A stretch of 64,000 nucleotides of DNA. Source: Podaxis mareebaensis (lineage: Eukaryota > Basidiomycota > Agaricomycetes > Agaricales > Agaricaceae). Below the pieces are notes generated by a model that worked only from the letters and a program-made list of their open reading frames with translations, ran no database searches and was not told the origin of the DNA. Position numbers and translations under genes: made by a program. The stretch covers positions 1 to 64,000 of the forward strand of contig JAEUWP010000365.1 in NCBI GenBank assembly GCA_018524725.1, read 5' to 3'. This document shows positions 1-11,193 of the stretch, piece by piece (position 1 is the first letter of the stretch; each line of letters begins with the position of its first letter).

Positions 1-308
1 TATGGGACGGATTATAATTCAAGGACGGGAAATCTGGTACGTGTAACTCGTAGCTCTACGAAGACAAGAAGACTGAAAAAGAGACATATTTGCTATGAGG
101 AAACGTAAAGGTGGACTATCTTGAGCAACGAGTAGGGTGAGAAACCAAGGTGAGGACAGGCATAACCATGTGATTCGAGATCCGGGGCGTGACGTCGATG
201 ACTGAACGGAATCAGGATGCGGATGACGGAGAGCCGGGGAAACATCCCTCTGAATAAATAAACCAAGGGGCGCTCTCCTTCCTCATTATCTCACCCCATC
301 TCTTTACC
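1..308 (+). promoter_or_regulatory. Upstream region of malate synthase
   Basis: No gene is seen here. An AT-rich TATA-like stretch (AATAAATA, about 254-261) lies roughly 50 bases before the malate synthase ATG. A pyrimidine-rich run (about 275-308) follows it and leads into the start codon, as is usual for fungal core promoters. I see no other site I can name. Confidence 0.4.
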
Positions 309-2160
309 ATGTCTCACGGCGTCAAAATCCACTCGAAAGTTGCTCCCCAGGCTCAAGCAGAGCTTTTCACCGACGGCGCGCTCAAGTTCCTCGCTGCTTT
401 ACACAAGACCTTCGAGTCCACCCGCCAGTCCCTTCTCACTGCACGCGAGGATGCCCAACGTCGATATGATTCCGGAGTTCCTCTAGACTTTCCTCAGGAG
501 ACAGCCCATATTCGAGCAGATCCTTCTTGGCAATGTGCTCCTCCTGCTCCTGGCCTCGAGGACCGTCGCGTCGAAATTACCGGTCCCACCGATCGGAAGA
601 TGGTTATCAACGCCCTCAACAGTGGTGCAAAGACCTTCATGGCCGACTTCGAGGGTAAGCCAATTGGCTTATCGGGGTGTGTTTTTTTCTGACGAATTAA
701 TCAGATTCCAGTTCCCCCACCTTTGCCAACATGCTAAACGGCCAGGTGAACCTTCGTGATGCTATCCGTCGCCAGATTGATTTCGAGAGCGGAGGAAAGA
801 AGTACAAGCTTGTTGAGAACCCTGCTGTTTTGATCGTTCGGTAAGCAGTCCCTGTCGACTGTAAATGCCTTCTTTCGTCCTCACTGCACCGATTCTAGTC
901 CTCGCGGGTGGCACCTGGATGAACCCCGTGTCACCGTTGACAACCAGCCCATGTCTGGCTCCATTTTCGACTTTGCTCTTTACTTTTACCACAATGCCAA
1001 GGAGCTGGTTAAGCGTGGCTCGGGCCCCTATTTCTATCTGCCCAAGATGGAGCACTACCTGGAGGCTCGTCTTTGGAACGACATCTTCGTCTTCTCACAG
1101 TCGTACATCGGTCTCCCACTCAACACTATCCGTGCGACAGTTCTCATAGAGACTCTTCCTGCCGCTTTCCAGATGGAAGAGATCCTCTTTGAGCTTCGTA
1201 ATCACTCATCTGGTCTCAACTGTGGACGGTATGTTTTGTGACGTCATCAGGCAATTTTGGAACGCACGTTCTCATATCTCTATTTTTAGCTGGGACTACA
1301 TCTTCAGCTTCATCAAGAAGCGCAGGGCTGACCGTGGCGCTGTCCTCCCCGACCGCAAGGATGTCACCATGACGGTACCTTTCATGGACGCCTATGTCAG
1401 GCTCCTCATCCAGACTTGCCATAGGCGCAAGGTCGCTGCCATGGGTGGCATGTCCGCCCAAATCCCCATCAAGAACGATCCTCGGGCCAACGAAGTCGCC
1501 ATGAACAAGGTTCGCGCTGACAAGCTCCGCGAGGTCACCGCCGGTCATGATGGCACCTGGATTGCTCATCCCCTGATCGAGTCCATCGCTCGCGAGATCT
1601 TTGACAAACACATGCTCGGTCCCAACCAGGTATGTCATCGCCCGACAGGCATTCTATCTCATGATTCCTCACATGACGCCGATGTCTAGTACTACAACCT
1701 CCGTCAGGACGTCAAGATCACCGCTGCTGATCTTCTGAACCCCAAGGTTCCCGGAAAGATTACCGTCGAAGGCATCCGCGAGAACGTCTCGACATGCCTT
1801 GCTTACACGGCTGCATGGGTTGGTGGCAATGGCTGCATTCCACTCAATTACCTCATGGAGGATGCCGCTACCGCCGAGATTACCCGCGTGCAGCTTTGGC
1901 AATGGGTCAAGCACGGTCTTCGCGCTGATAATGGTCAGCTAATCACTCCCGAGTACATCGACGGCTTCATCAAGGAGTTGGGCCCCACCATCAACAAGAT
2001 CGTCCCTGGCGTGAAGGAGCAGAATGTCAAGTTGGCGGAGGAGTATCTGAGGTTGCAGATCAGGAAGCAATGGCCAAGCGAGTTTTTGACGAGCGACTTG
2101 ATGCCTTATCTTGCCGTTGCTGATGGTGTTGAGCCGCAATACCAGAGAGCGCAGCTGTGA
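309..2160 (+). CDS. MLS1: Malate synthase (glyoxylate cycle), 540 aa
   Basis: Condenses acetyl-CoA with glyoxylate to malate, allowing growth on C2 compounds and fatty acids; it normally acts in peroxisomes/glyoxysomes or cytosol. Five exons (309-654, 705-840, 899-1228, 1290-1629, 1690-2160) join in frame to 540 residues, the usual length of the malate synthase A family. The family signature is intact across the third splice junction ([17 protein letters not shown]). The ADFEDS motif is rebuilt by the first splice, and [11 protein letters not shown] lies near the C-terminus. All introns are 50-61 nt with GT-AG ends. The ATG at 309 has a good context and begins a typical N-terminus. The last three residues are AQL, not the canonical SKL peroxisomal signal, so peroxisomal import through PTS1 would be weak or non-standard. 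No neighbouring glyoxylate-cycle gene is visible. Confidence 0.97.
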
Positions 2161-2861
2161 GAGTAAAGGTTATTCTTTGGATTAGGCATCGTTACTTGTG
2201 TTTTGTCCCTTCTCTCTCAGTTTCTTTTCTTTGCATTGGTTCCATGTCTGTTTCGTCGTGCAATCCTTACTAGTCTTGGTTCGGTAGTGTTACTCTCTTC
2301 ATTGTCTCAATAGTGTTGTATTTATTTGAATTGCCTCGTACTGTCGTGCAACTGGCTTGTGGTGGTGATATCCAGAACTGGTTTTGTACGCGACTACATT
2401 GCGGAGCGACGCCTCCTTAAAGAAGAGAAAAGGAGTAGTGCAAGGGACAAAGTCGTGATGCGCATAAATAGAAACTACGTTACACGAGTCCACAGATTCA
2501 ATGGTATCATGAAGCCTAGCGAGTGGAACTCTAATGTCACTGTCTCTGTAAGCATAAGCGCCAAACAGCACGCTGACCAAGCTAAGTATAGAACATTTTC
2601 CCAAGCTATTATGTGAGGTTCGCGGATGATTGACAGATTGAAGTTATTCTTGCCTCTTGCTTCGACTTTTTTGGTGGACTGGACATGCGCGCTATGAAGC
2701 TGACTGGAGATGAGGGGGATATGTCGCTCGTATGAGACAGATTGACGCCCTGGAAGCGGCGACCAGGAGGTCCTGGGATCTTTGAGCGCCAAAACGAATT
2801 CATAAACCAAAAACCTCGGTCAAGGACTGTGCGCCACTCGACCATCCCCATTGTCCCCCAG
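2161..2861. other. Intergenic, malate synthase 3' flank and next promoter
   Basis: It holds the T-rich 3' flank of malate synthase and the upstream region of the next gene. The short open frames here overlap on both strands and show no family features. I see no gene. Confidence 0.5.
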
Positions 2862-5800
2862 ATGTCTTCAGCACCTGCGTCAGCTCCCAACACGGGAGAT
2901 GCCCTGAATGATGCATATCGAACTACGAAAAATTTGAAAGATACTCCAGGAAAGAAGGAGCAAACCTTTGACAACATTGGTCAGTATAGGTAATCACGTA
3001 TTATATTACGCTCAATAACTCAACCGGCACATTCTTCCACGTATATACAGGGAATACCATCGCACCCACTGGCCAATCACCTACAGCGGCTTTTTTGGAC
3101 AAGTTCTTTCAAGACAATCGCTCCACTCTCAGTGTGGCTGCAGCCGGAATTGCATCGCTTGATACAAAAACCATTGACAGTGCAATATCCGGGTTTGGGG
3201 AGTCTGTCAAGGTCGTGTTAAAGGGCCTTGATGCTCTCAGCACTATCCATCCCTTTATCGGAGGTGCGTGTAGATTCTTATATCTTTCCGGATGTCCGCT
3301 TACGAAAGCTCAGTCGCCGTTGTCGCATTCAAGCTTGTTGCGACGCTCGATATGACTCGGAGAGAGAACAACTAGAAGGTTCTGGCCGTCAAAATACAGA
3401 TGCAACAAATGATGTGCACACTGTTCCAGTATGTTATTGCCCGCCTTTCCGGAACACTCAGGTTGACAGCAGATTAGGTTACGCCAAATGAAAGACCAAG
3501 ATGAGGTCGGACCTGACGGCATGGTGTTGAAAGATCGTATGCAACCTCTGATTGCAGAGATTGCCCAGTACATTAAGGAGTGCGGTTCGGCTTGTGATGT
3601 ATACTTCAAGAAGAATGTCATCGGTGGGTAAACCGCTCGTTGGCCAGAGCAGGATTGATGTTGAACGGTCAGGACTCTCATGTCCAAGTTTTACGAACAA
3701 CTCCTCGGCAGCTACGTAGCAGGGTTCATGGATTACCGGGATCAACTTGACAAGGCCCTGAACGTCCACATCGCACTCGGCGTCGATGCAGCCAACACAA
3801 AGCTCCAGTCCATTGAAGGCAAACTCGACGCGCTGTTTCGAAGGCTGGATACCCTCCAGGAGAGGAAGGCTCGTGATTTCATCGATAAGAATGGAGGTCC
3901 AGAAGTGGTCGTCGAGAACAATGATCTCCTTCAAGGACTCATTGAACGGTCCGAAGATCCAGCCGACAAAAGTCTCACTGGCAAGAATGCCATGAATTCA
4001 TTCAAAGAAAAGCTGAGGAAGGAGCTAGCAGAGGATGTCGAGGCGGTGTTGAAGCGAAACCTTACACATTTCAACCACAAATTAGAGATTCAGAATCAAA
4101 ACATCACAGAGGCGTTGGGGAAGCAGGGACAATATATGGAGTATATGGTCAACTTCCTCTCAGCAGGACCTGACAAGATCAAAGATACTGTGAGTGCTGT
4201 TCGTGAACGTTGATGTATCTACTTCATAAGCGTTACAGGATCTGCAAATACTGTGGAAAAACATGGTAGGTTCTCGTTCACCGCAGCACCTGTCACATGG
4301 CTTCATTAGCACATAGGGATGGAAAGGAAGTGTCAAAGCCCGCCATTTTGTCCTGGCCCTTCGTGATCACTTCGCTGATAAATTTATGCCCGGTAGCCGT
4401 ATTCCAAGAGCTGAGGTCTCCGCAGCCGGGGCTGGGTCATCAGAGTCAACGCCGAGCCCGACAGACCATTTGGCTATTCAGACTGTTCCCAGTATCCCAG
4501 CGTTAGTTGATGATCAGTGGGCGCTGCAGTATCTCAGTGTGCCTAACCTTCAGTCAATTTTGGAGGCTATCGATGAAGATGGTAGTGGGTTCGTTAGTAT
4601 TAAGGAGGCAAATACGTTCGTGATGGAACGTCCACAGGATTGGAAATGAGGTTGTTTCTTCAGGATTCCCTATGAATATGCTCAGTCTTGAATCAAGGTT
4701 ACTCCACTGGCTTGCCTTTTGGGCAAAAGGTATGTACTGGACGTTTTTCTACCTATGATGGTTGATCATCATGCTTTAAGAAGGGGTGGGAAGCGAGTCT
4801 GGTGGAATACAAAACTAAAATCACTTTCATCCTCCAGGAGATGGGCCGGCTCTTCTTAAAGGTCCCCAAGGAGAACTGGACCTGTGTAGACACATATCTT
4901 CGGCACCGTGGCATCACCGACATCCAGCTCATCCTACGATCGACTAGGGTGGTTCAGGAGGGTGGCCAAGCCTCTAATGAGCTTGCCTCCCTTACTGAGG
5001 ATTACGTGAGTGCAGAGGAAGAGCAACTTCGAAAGAACCTGGAGAAAATTGGATATGATATGGACAGTGCTGCCACTGTTAAGCTCGTCACTGGGCCTGG
5101 AAGGATTGAACATGTATGGTAATCATTATTTCATTTCACAATTCTGCTGATGTGCCATTACAGTATTTATTTCCTCTCTAATACCTGACACTCAAGCGAC
5201 ATCTTGAGGTTTTCCACTATGCTTGTAGGCATGTTGTCGATTTTTTCGAATTCCTCCACATGGCCACCACTCTTGGATCAATCTTTGATGTTGTTGACCA
5301 AAGGGTTGAAACTCTCAGAGGTGTGCAATTTTAACCTGCTCCAGCATGGATCACTTCTGATTACTATCCAGCAATCTGTAAACAAATGCATGTCGATCCC
5401 AAAGGACGTCTTGAGAATTTTGCCCTGGGCATGGTAAGTTGGCGCACTTCTCGGCCTTTGCCTTTTACTGATGAGTGACGCCTGAAGTTCCATGATTTCG
5501 CTATTAGTAGATACAGCTTCGTCTCGCACGACAGTCTCCTCGTGGACTGGAAGGACGAGTCATCAAGTGCCGATGAATTTGATGAAAACAAGATGATTGA
5601 AGATCCAAAGGATGCCAAGCCCCTTTTCTCTGATCCTGACTCTGAGGACAAATATCATGGGATATGGCGAAGTTGGCCATCTCACTCCTTTGAGGTGGAT
5701 CCCTGCACAGGTACTCTGGACGGATTCTGGACTGGTCAATTCTATATTAGAAAAGGTAGCCGAAGAGCGCACCCTTCCAGAATGGGATTGATGCAGCTGA

Positions 5801-7578
5801 AGATTGAGGTCGATCCTGAGGACAGTAGCCTTCTGAGGGGTTTCGCTGTCACGTATTCTAATCAATTCCAGGTCTATGGTAGGAGACGGCGGTCCAAAGA
5901 TGCGGATGGGGACTTTGAAGAGTTCGATATAGTCATATCGCGTGATGGTTGGCTGTTCAAGGAATGGGATGCAGCAAGGCTTGTTGGGAGGTTCATTGAG
6001 GACGCAGTGCTTGTTGGATCGTGGGAAAATTTCTCGTTTAAGTGGGCTGCGAGGGAAGAGTATGACGCTCACCCATTTGATTTTCATCCTCAGACGGGCG
6101 TTCGAGAGGGTGTTAAGCTGGAAGGAGGAGTTGAGGGTGAAGGCAAGAATGCGGGGACCAAGGAGGAACCCAACAAGTCACAGGAGGAGGAAGTGGAAAT
6201 TGTGGAACAGGAACAGCAAACGGATGAAGAGGTCACACCGGAGATGACTAAAGATAGTATGGATCAAGCTGAGGATAAGGGAGCGGCCGAACGTCAAATC
6301 CAGAGAAGCGCTGCTGAAGGTGAGCCCGAATCCAATGGAACTGGAGCGATGAGTGGAGAGGAAACCGTTAAAAGCACCACCACATCAGCTGAGGAAGAGA
6401 AGGAAGAGGGAGAGGGAGAGGGAGAGGGAGAGGGAGAAGAAGAGGAAGAGGAAGAGGGGACCTTCAGATTTCGTTGTATTCCCGTGGAAACATACAGATT
6501 CCGACACATCCTGGATGGGGACCAGAACAAGGCCAAAGCTCGTTGGCATTTTCTTCGTGAAACTGTTTTACACCTCGTGCGGGTTCGGCTCTGGTCCTGG
6601 AATCATCTCAAAACATGGGGTGTAGATCGTAGGGCGTTCCTTGACTGTTACAGGCGCGACTGGTTGCATCAGCGAAGATTCGCGATCCATAACCCCCTTA
6701 CTGAAGAAGAGTTGGGGGCGTGGCAGACCCTAAAGTATCGCCTACCACCTGGAATGATCTCTCTCTGCGTTGGAAGTTTGGCCTGGTCTCTGCGAAAGCT
6801 TCCTTTTCATCAGTACGTCTTGTAACTGCGTTCTGAAGAAGCAAAGACTCATTCATGCTCCTTAGTGACCTTGCGTGTGATGGATGCGACCGCCGCCCCT
6901 TCGAATCCCGCTTCGTTTGCTTGACATGTATCGATCCCGAGATGTCCAATTCATTCGACCTCTGCCATCAATGCATGGACAAACGGGCAGAGCGTGATGA
7001 ATTCTCCCACACAACCGATCACACGCTAATCAAAGCCCGACAATACCTTCCGGAGTATTTATTCGTCTGGCTTATCAATGAGGCTAGGTCGATGCCTACA
7101 CGCTTGAAGAAGACATTCATCACACTACCCAAGCCGGAGCAGGGTGCGCCTAGAAGCGACCGTCGTTCCGAATTCTTATGTGGGTGTTGTGCAAAGCCTG
7201 TGGATATTCCATTTTGGGTCTGTCTTACTTGTGGTGAGTGCTACGTGTCGATCCTTTCGCAAGACTATCTAATAAGGTGTTTAGCACCGGAGACCTATGT
7301 AATGAATGCGAGGAGGGAGAACTGCCAGCTTTGAGAACAGCCCAGGTTTTCCTAACCATTCCCCGGATCATTATCTACTGCGGCTTCATAATCTGGACCC
7401 CGTGCGCTTTGACAAGGAAAGGGTGGATCCTACCATGGCACGTGTTAATGCCATGGATACCGCTATCAATCAGAGGTTTGGAGCTTTGGAATCGCGTATT
7501 ACGGCCCTTGAGACAAATATTGAAGCCCTCTTAACCTTGGTCGGAATACTGGCTCGGGAAAATCGCAGTGCAGCTTAA
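2862..7578 (+). pseudogene. Decaying copy of the helical-bundle/EF-hand/ZZ-finger protein (paralogue of the gene at 24068-28504)
   Basis: Same domain order as the intact paralogue: N-terminal helical region ending in a hydrophobic segment (HPFIGVAVVAF), long helical/coiled region (3673-4189), one EF-hand loop (DEDGSGFVSIKE, near 4571-4606), a glycan/lipocalin-like middle region (5488-6812, with an acidic EGEGEG insert), a ZZ zinc finger (CDGCDRR...CLTC...CHQC, 6866-6990), a second Cys cluster and a C-terminal coiled coil. Exons inferred: 2862-2979, 3051-3263, 3314-3428, 3478-3627, 3673-4189, 4239-4265, 4317-4645, 4698-4729, 4784-5113, ~5197-5320, 5372-5433, 5488-6812, 6866-7233, 7285-7578. 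Lesions: in-frame TAG at 3373-3375 between two conserved blocks; an apparent splice donor reading ATGAGG (4646) so TGA is read; one extra G at the 4784 acceptor shifting frame; and frame breaks at about 7285-7345 in the second Cys cluster. The other introns look functional, so decay seems recent, and truncated products could still be made. Confidence 0.65.
6405..6458 (+). repeat. GAGGGA-type short tandem repeat inside the EF-hand/ZZ copy
   Basis: A purine-only run built mainly of GAGGGA hexamers, then GAAGAG-like units. In the coding frame it gives an alternating Glu-Gly tract followed by poly-Glu. The intact paralogue lacks this acidic insert, so it looks like a local expansion. Confidence 0.7.
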
Positions 7579-8471
7579 TGTTCCCAGCCGTGAGGAGCAG
7601 GCGCCGGACAATAAGGTTGACATTAATAACGCCGGTCAGCTGAACCCATCTCTGCATCCTTACCTCCTCTGTTTAGGCTGTTTCCTTTGCTCCTTCTTTT
7701 CGTTCAAGCTTCTGGCTTTATGTCTGCATTTTCTTATTCATCTCTAGGCTGCATTCCCGGATGTAATATTTCAGCTCGCGCTATATGTTATCCTTCGGGC
7801 TGTTCTATGTTTGAATCTTCCTCTCTTTCCCCTGTAGTCCTTTATGTTTTATGGATCTCCATCTATGTACATACGTCGCCTATCCGAAAGCTCTTTGTCT
7901 TGCGCCGTTAGCCATGGCATACGCATTTAAGTATCCGATGGAGTCAGACACGTAGCATGCTGCATTTTAGGGATACATGAAGACGCATCGAGACACTACT
8001 GAAACGCTACCGAGACGACTGTGGTATGCCCTTCACCAACCTGCCAGTCGAAGACGAACCCGAGACCGACAAATATCCCGCCGCATTGACAATCTGGCCC
8101 CCCGATTCCCATTACCCCTTCACAACTCCATGTACTCCGACAACTCCTGGCTACGCATGATGCCTTCGCCACTTGGAGGTCCCCGTCGTTGACAAGCCCA
8201 GAACACTATAGTTCACTGATGACACAATTGTGGAGGCACGGGGATGCAATATCTTCCGTGCTCAAGATATCGTGAGCTGGGGAATGAAAGTGCACCAGAA
8301 GGATCATATGAATACAGCAAGCTACCATACATCAGTAACATTAGACGTCGCATCACTCCCAATAGCACACATTAGCTCCTAACCTCCGTTCAGCGGAAAC
8401 ACTACTAGAATACACAAATCACCTATCACATGAATGAGCATTCTACCAGAACAGCATTACGAAATGAATGA
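7579..8471. other. Intergenic, no supported gene
   Basis: T-rich 3' flank of the preceding copy, then unremarkable sequence. A 44-codon frame at 8026-8160 (start MPFTNLPVEDEP) has a protein-like composition but no matching upstream exon that I can find; it may be a gene remnant or chance. Confidence 0.4.
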
Positions 8472-9189
8472 TTACAGAGCGGCTACAAGACTTGCGAGGA
8501 CTTGGAGGTCATCAAACGAGGCTTGGTCGTGAATCGTGTGATGCCAATCGATAAGTGGTGTTGGATTTTGCCCATCTTCCTCTTTCTCACCATACCTCCA
8601 ATGGGGTCCAATGGCTCCGATCCAGTACATCTTCGCATACGCAGTGCCAGCGAAGGTAGCGCCGGTCTGTAGATTTAGCTGCCGCTCAAACGCTCCGATT
8701 CCAGCTTGCCAGTGCTGGGAGTTTTTGACCTTTACGATCAGAACGCAGCGGAGGGTTAGCGAGGTTGACAGCTTCACGACCTCAATGGTGAGGCCAGGGA
8801 TATGGCTTTCAGCGTCATATGGGGGGCGCCGATGAGGAGTGACGAAGTATCCTTGGGTAGGGGGAAAGAGGGTTGTGAGGATGGCGGTCCATGGTCCGTA
8901 CCACTCGTCCTCTGTGGCAGGTGAGCGTTTTGTGTAACATTCCAGCAACGTGCGGGTCATTGCGTCGAAGGGCATTTCTATTTACAGGCAGCTTGCAAGA
9001 GGTCGCCATTAGCTGTTGCAATCTCTCGAGCCGAGGCTGAACATACTGTGTCTCAAGTTCCGGCTTTGTAAGGGTCGAGGGCAGGGGATTGCGGGCTGGA
9101 GTCTGAACTGAGACGCTCTTATATGTGAGCATGTCACCTGTGGTGCCGTGCCAAACCGATGAATCATCCGAGGAAGAGAGAGTACTCAT
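8472..9189 (-). pseudogene. Small protein, probable PD-(D/E)XK-like fold, with a one-base frameshift
   Basis: Two frames join to one protein-like sequence. 9189 down to about 8980 encodes the N-terminal third (starts MSTLSSSDDSSVWHGTTGDM, reaching KLPVN). 8975-8472 continues it (MPFDAMTRTLLECYTKRSP through SFDDLQVLASLVAAL). The two are offset by one base at about 8976-8984, where no usable intron exists; the only GT-AG pair there spans 8 nt. If the upstream part is dead, a 167-residue protein could start at 8975. The core resembles agaricomycete hypothetical proteins that I believe have a nuclease-like fold: a hydrophobic strand VLIVKVKN where an ExK strand (VExKN) would be expected, then WQAGIGAFERQ. 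The putative catalytic Glu is Lys here. It is transcribed away from the LYAR gene. The family assignment is inference. Confidence 0.5.
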
Positions 9190-9564
9190 TGTAATATTTA
9201 ATAGTCAGCGGTGAAAGGGAAGTTTGGCAGAGATAGATTCTACCTAGTTTTATTTATCGGGTTTATGCAGATCGACGCCCAGTGAATGATTCTATTCAAC
9301 CTTGCCAGCGCCAAAGGTACCTTTGCGTCAAAGGTTTGTTTCATGGTCACTTGCCTGTTTGAGTTTCTGTAACGGAGGGATCGGTCCGCTTCAACCACGT
9401 GATCACATTTCTGATCAAACGGCTGCCAGAAATTTCGATCGTTTTTGTGCATAGTACAGTACACAGGTGTTCGTTCGCCTTTCACTCCTTTATTTTCCAT
9501 CTTTCTCTCAGTGATACCTCCTCATACCAAAGCCACATCTACTACTAAAACACTTGGACCCAGA
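9190..9564. promoter_or_regulatory. Divergent promoter region between the frameshifted small gene and LYAR
   Basis: 375 bases separate the two divergent starts, so both promoters must lie here. A palindromic CACGTG E-box sits at 9396-9401. The stretch 9470-9540 is pyrimidine-rich towards LYAR. No TATA box is clear on either side. Confidence 0.45.
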
Positions 9565-11081
9565 ATGGTCTCCTTCCAGTGCGTAATGCAACCTCACCCC
9601 GTCAGCCGTCGATTGATCGTATAAATTTATTTTCAGGTGTCACAGTAAGGCTCTAACTATTCATTTTGGTTCACGTCCGTAGTTTCTGAATGAGTTTTAT
9701 TCAGATTGCGGAGACGTCGTGAAGAAACCTAAACTTGATCAGCACCGCTCGAGGTGTCATGGGGGATTTGATTGTATCGATTGTTCAACAACGTTTAACA
9801 CCCCGGCGGAGTACAAGTCGCATACGTCGTGTATAAGCGAAGCAGAAAAGTATCAAAAGAGTTTGTATAAGGGGCCTAAAACTGTGCGTCGTTGTCGCTC
9901 ATTCTGGTATTATTCTCGCTCAATCGTTCATTTAATATCTCACGCGTTGTGCGTTTTGTTTTGTGTATTCGTTTATAGGGTCAGAAAAATGGTCGGAATA
10001 ACAACGGCTACAATCAACATCAACAAAATGGTGGCCCAAGAGGCTATCAGAATGGGAGAGGTGGGTATGGAGGACGCGGTGGAAGATTGCAATGGAGCCA
10101 ACCGAGATCACAAGCAACAGGTGCTAATGATACCCCTCTTGGAACCCCTTCGCGGATGTCGCCCGTGACGAAGCCTGTTGAGGTTGAAGCCGGAAAGTCG
10201 AGTGATACTGTGGTATCGTCGACCCGGTTGGAGAATGGAGTGAAGGAAAAGGAAAAGGAGAAGGAGAAGGGGAAGGAGAAGGGGAAAGAAAAGGGGAAGA
10301 AGGATAAGAAGCGGAAAGCGGAAGATGAGGTGCGTTGGATTTGAATGGGGTCTTGCGTTACCTCAGGGGCTGACTATGGAGCTCGTTCTGCCAGGGCACG
10401 CGGGAGGGTGGCGAGCCGTCAAAGAAATTGAAGGTTGATGAGAAGGCTGATGGGCCTGCTCCGATGCCACCGCCATCATCACCCGCAAAAGAGGAGAAGG
10501 AAAAGGAGAAGAAAGAAAGGAAGGACAAGAAGGAAAAGAAAGAGAAGCTAAAATCAAAGTCGAAGGAACCGGAGCGGGAGGAGGCGGTAGTGGAAGGGAC
10601 GAGGGAGAAGGGGAAGGGGAAGGAAAAGGTAGTAGAGGAGACGAAGGACAAGGAGAGGGTGGCGGAAGAGACGAAGGACAGGGACAAGGTAGTGGAAGAG
10701 ACAAAGGAGACAGAGGAGGACGACAGGACCAAGGAGAAGAAAGAGAAGAAAGAGAAAAAGGACAAGAAGAAAAGGGAAAAGGTGACGGCTGATGCGACGC
10801 TTGTGGAAGCGGAGGTAACGAAGGGCGATGGCGATGTTGATATGGCGCCTCCCGAGGAGCTCCCCAAGGACGACACGGAAGTTGGGAAATCAGAGAAGGG
10901 GAAGGACAAGAAAGACAAGAAAGACAAGAAGAAAGGGAAGGATAAGCAGAAGGGCGGAGAGGAGGGGAAGGATAAAGATGTCGAGATGGCGGAGGTCGTC
11001 CCACCTGCGGGGGAGAAGGCTGAGAAGAAGGAGAAAAAGGAGAAAAAGGACAAGAAAAAAAAGAAAGAGAAATCGAGCTGA
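9565..11081 (+). CDS. LYAR: LYAR-type C2HC zinc-finger nucleolar protein, 412 aa
   Basis: Homologue of LYAR and yeast YCR087C-A, nucleolar proteins linked to pre-rRNA processing. Five exons (9565-9578, 9637-9644, 9705-9883, 9979-10329, 10395-11081) give 412 residues. The start MVSFQCHNCGDVVKKPKLDQ appears only if an 8-nt exon (9637-9644) is included. It places the first finger as C6, C9, H21, C25 and the second as C31, C34, H47, C50, the spacing of the LYAR finger. A Gly/Asn/Arg-rich stretch (NGRGGYGGRGG) follows. The last 60 per cent is almost entirely Lys/Glu/Asp repeats (KEKEKEKGKEK, KKEKKEKKDKKKR), expected to be disordered and typical of nucleolar proteins. ATG3 begins only 112 bases after its stop, on the same strand. 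The finger assignment is secure; the exact function in this fungus is inferred. Confidence 0.9.
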
Positions 11082-11193
11082 GTGACTTGTAGAGTAACGA
11101 CGTTGGTTAGATAAGACACGTGCCCAGGATTTGCCGTAATAGTATCGATTTCAGCCTCTCACCCCATCTCTCCTCACAACACTCACCACAGCC

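Noticed and set aside
5164..5196. In-frame TAA at 5179-5181 as a further lesion of the EF-hand/ZZ copy
   Set aside because: A later acceptor (CTCAAG, ending 5196) keeps the frame and skips the stop, so it need not be a lesion.
8026..8160. 44-codon frame with protein-like composition (MPFTNLPVEDEPETDKYPAA)
   Set aside because: No upstream exon, start context or family; possibly a remnant, but not supportable as a gene.
10363..11119. Two long Ser/Pro/Phe-rich frames antisense to the LYAR gene
   Set aside because: They mirror the lysine/glutamate repeats of the real gene (purine-only strand) and have no features of their own.
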